Part shown: piece after piece, positions 60,882-64,000 of the stretch
Layout: each line of letters starts with the position of its first letter
Numbering within the stretch: the first letter of the stretch is position 1
Assembly (NCBI GenBank): GCA_963698565.1
Contig: CAVORH010000020.1
Location: forward strand, 1 to 64,000
Direction of reading: 5' to 3'
DNA from: Sva-07 sp963698565
GTDB taxonomy: Bacteria; Actinomycetota; Acidimicrobiia; Acidimicrobiales; Ilumatobacteraceae
DNA: 64,000 bases
The notes under the pieces: model-generated
The model's input: only the letters and a program-made list of their open reading frames with translations
What the model was told of the DNA's origin: nothing
Databases searched by the model: none
Position numbers and translations under genes: made by a program

Positions 60882-61685
60882 TCAGTCCGGCGTGACGAGA
60901 TCGACCACCACCGCGGCGTGGTCGCTCGCCCACACGTCGACGCCGTCGACGTCGACCGGGCCGGTGCCCGCGATCGAGGCGCGGATCGGGTTGCCGGTCG
61001 GCTTCGGACGCGGCCACGACACCATCACGTAGTCGATCCGCCGTTCCGGCCAGGCGGAGCCGGCGGTGTAGGGATTGTCGCGCTGCCAGGTCGCACCCAG
61101 GCCGTCGCCGCAGTGCTCCCACGCATCGGACATCACGATGCCGGCAACGCCGGCGCGCCGACCGGTCAGGAGCCTGACCTCGTCGCTGTCGGGCAGTGCG
61201 TTCAGGTCGCCGCCGAGTACGACGGGCAGGTCGGTGGTCGCGTCGCCACGCCAGTCCGCGGCGAGTTCGAGGAGTCGCCCGGCTTGGAGCATGCGTGTGG
61301 ACGACTCGTCGAAGCGATGGTCGAGGTGCGTGGACGCAACCGGCCACGCGCCCCACGGGGAGTCGGCCGTGGCAGCGACGACGCGCCGGTGCCCTGGGCT
61401 CCCGTCGCGCTGCGGAAGTGGCTCGTCGGCGATGCGCTCCAACGGCCATCGAGACAGTACGGCGTTCGCGAACCCGACCGAGTGACGCCCGATCGCGTCG
61501 CTGCGCACGCAGTGCGCGCCCAGTTCGGCGGCGATCGTGGACGCCAGGTCGTCATCGCCCTCGACCCACACCTCCTGCAGGCACACGACATCGGGTGACA
61601 CGGCGCGGATCGTCTCGACGATCGCCCGTTGGCGCTGCTCCCAGGGCCCGAACCGCCACCACAGGTTCCAGGTCATGACGCGCAC
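60882..61685 (-). CDS. Endonuclease/exonuclease/phosphatase-family hydrolase
   Basis: About 267 aa. Metal-dependent EEP fold: RVMTWNLWW (Asn), VVCLQEVW (Glu), STHLDHR (His/Asp), GGDLNALPDS (Asp, Asn) and the catalytic pair SDHAAVVVDL. Such enzymes act as nucleases, sphingomyelinases or phosphoesterases; the sequence does not decide. GTG 61685 is used, with ATG 61676 as alternative. It lies downstream of the amidase gene (53 bases), likely in the same transcript. Confidence 0.84.
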   Translation of the reverse strand: MRVMTWNLWWRFGPWEQRQRAIVETIRAVSPDVVCLQEVWVEGDDDLASTIAAELGAHCVRSDAIGRHSVGFANAVLSRWPLERIADEPLPQRDGSPGHRRVVAATADSPWGAWPVASTHLDHRFDESSTRMLQAGRLLELAADWRGDATTDLPVVLGGDLNALPDSDEVRLLTGRRAGVAGIVMSDAWEHCGDGLGATWQRDNPYTAGSAWPERRIDYVMVSWPRPKPTGNPIRASIAGTGPVDVDGVDVWASDHAAVVVDLVTPD

Positions 61686-61738
61686 CGGCCCATCGTGGTC
61701 GACCGCGACCGGTGGTGTCGTGTCGGCCGTGGAACGAC

Positions 61739-63163
61739 TCAGCCGTGGATCGGCGGTGTGCGATCCGCCCAGGGGGCAGCGACCTCGAGTTGTGATGCAA
61801 TTCGCAGGAGGAGCGCCTCGTCGTCGATCGGGCCGACGAACTGCACGCCGATCGGCAGTCCGTCGCCGCTCCAGTCGAGTGGCAGCGAGATGGCAGGCTG
61901 CCCGCTCACGTTGAACTGTGCCGTGAACTGCAGGATGCTCGTGAGACGCTCGGTGCCGAGATCGGGGTCGCTCAGCCAGCCGATCGGTGGGGGCGGGACG
62001 GCGATCACCGGGCTGACGAGCAGGTCGAAGTCGTCCCACCAGGCCTGCAGCCGCCGCGACCAGGCGTGCACCCAGTTGATCGACTGGACGTAGTCGGTCG
62101 CCGAGATCGCCCGGCCGATCGAGGCCATCACCCAGTTGTCGGGCTCGACGTCGGATTCCTCGACCGGTCGACCGATCGTGTCGCTGATCGTCTCGAAGTC
62201 GATCGCGGTCGCCACGGCGACGATCGTGACGAAGTGGCGTGAGAAGCGGTCGTCGAAGAAGCACTCGGGTTGGGCGATCTCGACGTCGTGACCCAGTTCC
62301 TCCAGCAGCGCGCCTGCATGCTCGACCGCCGCAACACACTCGGGGTCGGTGGTGACGCCCCGGTGGTCCGGGGCCAAGCCGATCCGCAGCCGCCCGGGGT
62401 CCGCGCCCACCTCGGCGGTGAACGGGCGTGCGGGCGCCTGCGCGCAGTACGGATCGCCGGTCCGACGACCGCTCATCACGTCGAGCATCGCAGCGGTGTC
62501 GCGGACCGATCGTGACACCACCCCGTCGGTGGTCGCGCCCGCCCATCCCTCCCCGAGCGACGGGCCGTGGGTGATCCGGCCACGGCTGGGCTTGAGGCCG
62601 ACGAGCCCGCATTCGCTCGCAGGAACCCGAATCGAGCCGCCGCCGTCGCCGGCGTGGGCCATCGGCACCATCCCGGCTGCCACGGCCGCTGCGGAGCCTC
62701 CGGACGATCCACCCGTCGAATGGTTCGGGTTCCAGGGATTCCTCGTCGGTCCGAACGCAACGGGCTCGGTCGTGATCGTGCTACCGAGCTCCGGGGTGTT
62801 GGTGCGTCCGAGCGTGATCAGTCCTGCACCGCGGACGGCCTCGTAGAGATACGAGTCGACCTGGGCCCGAGCGCCTGCCTGCTTCATCGCTCGGTTGCCG
62901 AGCGTGTGCGGCTCGCCGGCGATCTCGCAGCCCAGATCCTTGACGAGGAACGGCACGCCGCGAAACGGTCCGTCGGGTATCGGGCCGGCCGCTTCGCGAC
63001 GGGCCGCCTCGAAACGTTCGTGGATCACGGCGTTGAGTGTGGGATCGAGACGCTGGATGCGTTCGATCGCCTCGTCGACGAGTTCGACCGGCGACGCCTG
63101 CCCCTCACGGACCAACGACGCGAGGTCGGTGGCGTCCGGCAGCGGCGAGGTCGTCGATGTCAC
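61739..63163 (-). CDS. Amidase (amidase-signature family)
   Basis: About 474 aa Ser-Ser-Lys amidase. Catalytic Lys in FLVKDLG, the Gly/Ser signature NHSTGGSSGGSAAAVAAG with cis-Ser, and nucleophile Ser in GDGGGSIRVPASECGLVG-LKPSRGR. This is not GatA: no GatB or GatC is near and the C-terminal half differs. It may hydrolyse xenobiotic or peptide-like amides. GTG 63163 overlaps the stress-protein stop as GTGA. Confidence 0.87.
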   Translation of the reverse strand: MTSTTSPLPDATDLASLVREGQASPVELVDEAIERIQRLDPTLNAVIHERFEAARREAAGPIPDGPFRGVPFLVKDLGCEIAGEPHTLGNRAMKQAGARAQVDSYLYEAVRGAGLITLGRTNTPELGSTITTEPVAFGPTRNPWNPNHSTGGSSGGSAAAVAAGMVPMAHAGDGGGSIRVPASECGLVGLKPSRGRITHGPSLGEGWAGATTDGVVSRSVRDTAAMLDVMSGRRTGDPYCAQAPARPFTAEVGADPGRLRIGLAPDHRGVTTDPECVAAVEHAGALLEELGHDVEIAQPECFFDDRFSRHFVTIVAVATAIDFETISDTIGRPVEESDVEPDNWVMASIGRAISATDYVQSINWVHAWSRRLQAWWDDFDLLVSPVIAVPPPPIGWLSDPDLGTERLTSILQFTAQFNVSGQPAISLPLDWSGDGLPIGVQFVGPIDDEALLLRIASQLEVAAPWADRTPPIHG

Positions 63164-63594
63164 GAGGTCTCGACGATCAGGACCGAGCAGTTGGCGTGAT
63201 GGGCGCAGCGACTCGACACGCTGCCGAGCAGGAAGCGGCGAGCGCCCTGCATGCCGCGGTTGCCGATCACCAGCAGGTCGGCGTTCACCTCGTCGCACAA
63301 CGACAGCAATGCGTCGGCAGGATCGCCGCCGAGCGCGTGCGATGTCGCATCTGCGCCGAGTTCCGTGGCGAGTGCGATCGCCGACTCGAGTGCGGTCCGT
63401 GTCGTCTGTTCACTGGCCTCACCCCACTCGTTGGAGGCAACGACCATGTCGGGTGCCACCAGCACCGGGATGCGCGGAGCGACCATTGCGACGTGCAGAT
63501 GCGCACCGGTCAGCGCCGCCAGTGTTGCGGCTTCCGACACCGCCTTCTCGGCGCTCGTCGAGCCGTCCGTGCCGACCACGATCGTTGTGTACAT
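63160..63594 (-). CDS. Universal stress protein (UspA family)
   Basis: About 144 aa, single USP domain. TTIVVGTDGSTSAEKAV at the start (Asp of the ATP site) and VIGNRGMQGARRFLLGSVSS (G-2x-G-9x-G-S/T ATP motif) indicate the ATP-binding type. ATG 63594 follows GGGGAGG at good distance. Its stop overlaps the amidase start, so stress protein, amidase and EEP hydrolase probably form one transcript. Confidence 0.89.
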   Translation of the reverse strand: MYTTIVVGTDGSTSAEKAVSEAATLAALTGAHLHVAMVAPRIPVLVAPDMVVASNEWGEASEQTTRTALESAIALATELGADATSHALGGDPADALLSLCDEVNADLLVIGNRGMQGARRFLLGSVSSRCAHHANCSVLIVETS

Positions 63595-63645
63595 TCGACC
63601 TCCCCATCGAGACTCGTCGAACCGTAGCAAGCCGAGGTCGTTCGG

Positions 63646-64000
63646 TCAGGGGTGGACGTCTGGTGGGCCGCTGAGGACCTGACGGACCACGTCGGCCACC
63701 AGGGTCGCCCCGGCTGCGCTGTTGACCACGGAGTAGTGGTTGAGGCCGGTGCCCTCGATCCATCGGTGCCGTGGGTACCGGTCTCGTTGGGCGTTGGTGA
63801 TCGTCGGGGGAGGGGAGCCCGTCGTCCCGAATTCGGCGCGGACGATCGAGACGGGCGTCTCGTGCCGATCGAGCAGCGTCCGCACCTCGTGGTCCGCGAG
63901 AAGTTCTCGGCCGTCCTGGCGCACCGCCGCCTCGCTCACGGCGACACGGAATCCACCGTCGACCTCGATGAGTTCCGCGAGCAGATTGCGTTCGAGATCC
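63646..64000 (-). CDS. Alpha/beta hydrolase, C-terminal part (runs off the window)
   Basis: The frame is open from the window edge at 64000 to the stop at 63646, about 117 residues. It ends in TPVSIVRAEFGT, then a DRYPRHRWIEGTGLNHYSVV segment with the probable catalytic His and the helix AAGATLVADVVRQVL, a layout typical of the end of alpha/beta hydrolases. The nucleophile lies outside the window. A GTG at 63939 is internal, not the start, since homology-like sequence continues upstream of it. Confidence 0.65.
   Translation of the reverse strand, partial: DLERNLLAELIEVDGGFRVAVSEAAVRQDGRELLADHEVRTLLDRHETPVSIVRAEFGTTGSPPPTITNAQRDRYPRHRWIEGTGLNHYSVVNSAAGATLVADVVRQVLSGPPDVHP

Overview
The window looks like chromosomal DNA of a high-GC, free-living actinobacterium. 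The strongest fit is class Acidimicrobiia (Ilumatobacter-like), because F420-type LLM oxidoreductases, a BldD-type regulator, PAC2, HrcA-DnaJ and many four-base gene overlaps occur together. That placement is inferred from gene content and codon use; there is no rRNA here to confirm it. Coding density is very high. Many genes have a TAnnnT hexamer only 6-7 bases before the start codon, which suggests leaderless mRNAs.

Layout. 1-5.8 kb: nagA, then an osmoprotectant-type ABC importer (permease, ATPase, permease, lipoprotein). 5.8-10.7 kb: a zinc-ribbon protein, a fatty-acyl-AMP ligase, an LLM oxidoreductase and a TetR/deacetylase pair. 10.7-19.0 kb: a reverse-strand chain of eight genes, each overlapping the next by 1-4 bases. 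It joins two Gfo/Idh dehydrogenases, an alpha/beta hydrolase and an S51-like/CysRS-C-terminal fusion to a second osmoprotectant-type importer. 19.1-21.8 kb: a Zn/Mn ABC importer behind a perfect 7-5-7 palindrome. 21.9-27.5 kb: LLM oxidoreductase, PAC2 protein, aminoglycoside-phosphotransferase-like kinase, thioredoxin-TPR protein, and a PaaX-like regulator divergent from a fatty-acid desaturase. 27.5-44.2 kb: mostly core genes (comEA, comEC, holA, rpsT, lepA, MFS, MOSC, HTTM pair, flavodoxin, photolyase, hrcA, dnaJ, rsmE, bldD-like, hemW, 2OG-Fe oxygenase).

44.2-48.3 kb is accessory DNA. A tRNA-Val(GAC) has its 3' half plus downstream hairpin repeated as a 91-bp direct repeat about 1.6 kb away, and a third, shorter relative lies 0.95 kb further on. 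Between them are an alpha/beta-hydrolase-cyclase fusion gene and broken pieces of other genes (KdpA and an esterase; SnoaL-like and GNAT fragments just beyond). This looks like tandem integration at the tRNA anticodon arm.

48.4-59.8 kb: an acyl-CoA ligase, then a signalling and envelope block: GAF histidine kinase, ABC exporter, stand-alone receiver, NarL-type regulator, a one-pass membrane protein with 66-bp tandem repeats, and three SGNH hydrolases, two of which carry repeated modules with an L-D-T-R signature. 59.9-64 kb: quinone oxidoreductase, EEP-family hydrolase, amidase, universal stress protein and a partial alpha/beta hydrolase.

A dispersed palindrome with a fixed core (GGGGTC-W-GACCCC) and arms that differ between copies but stay self-complementary occurs at four gene ends (near 5.7, 7.9, 10.7 and 33.5 kb). 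This repeat, the eight-gene overlapping operon and the tRNA-Val repeat region are the most promising leads.
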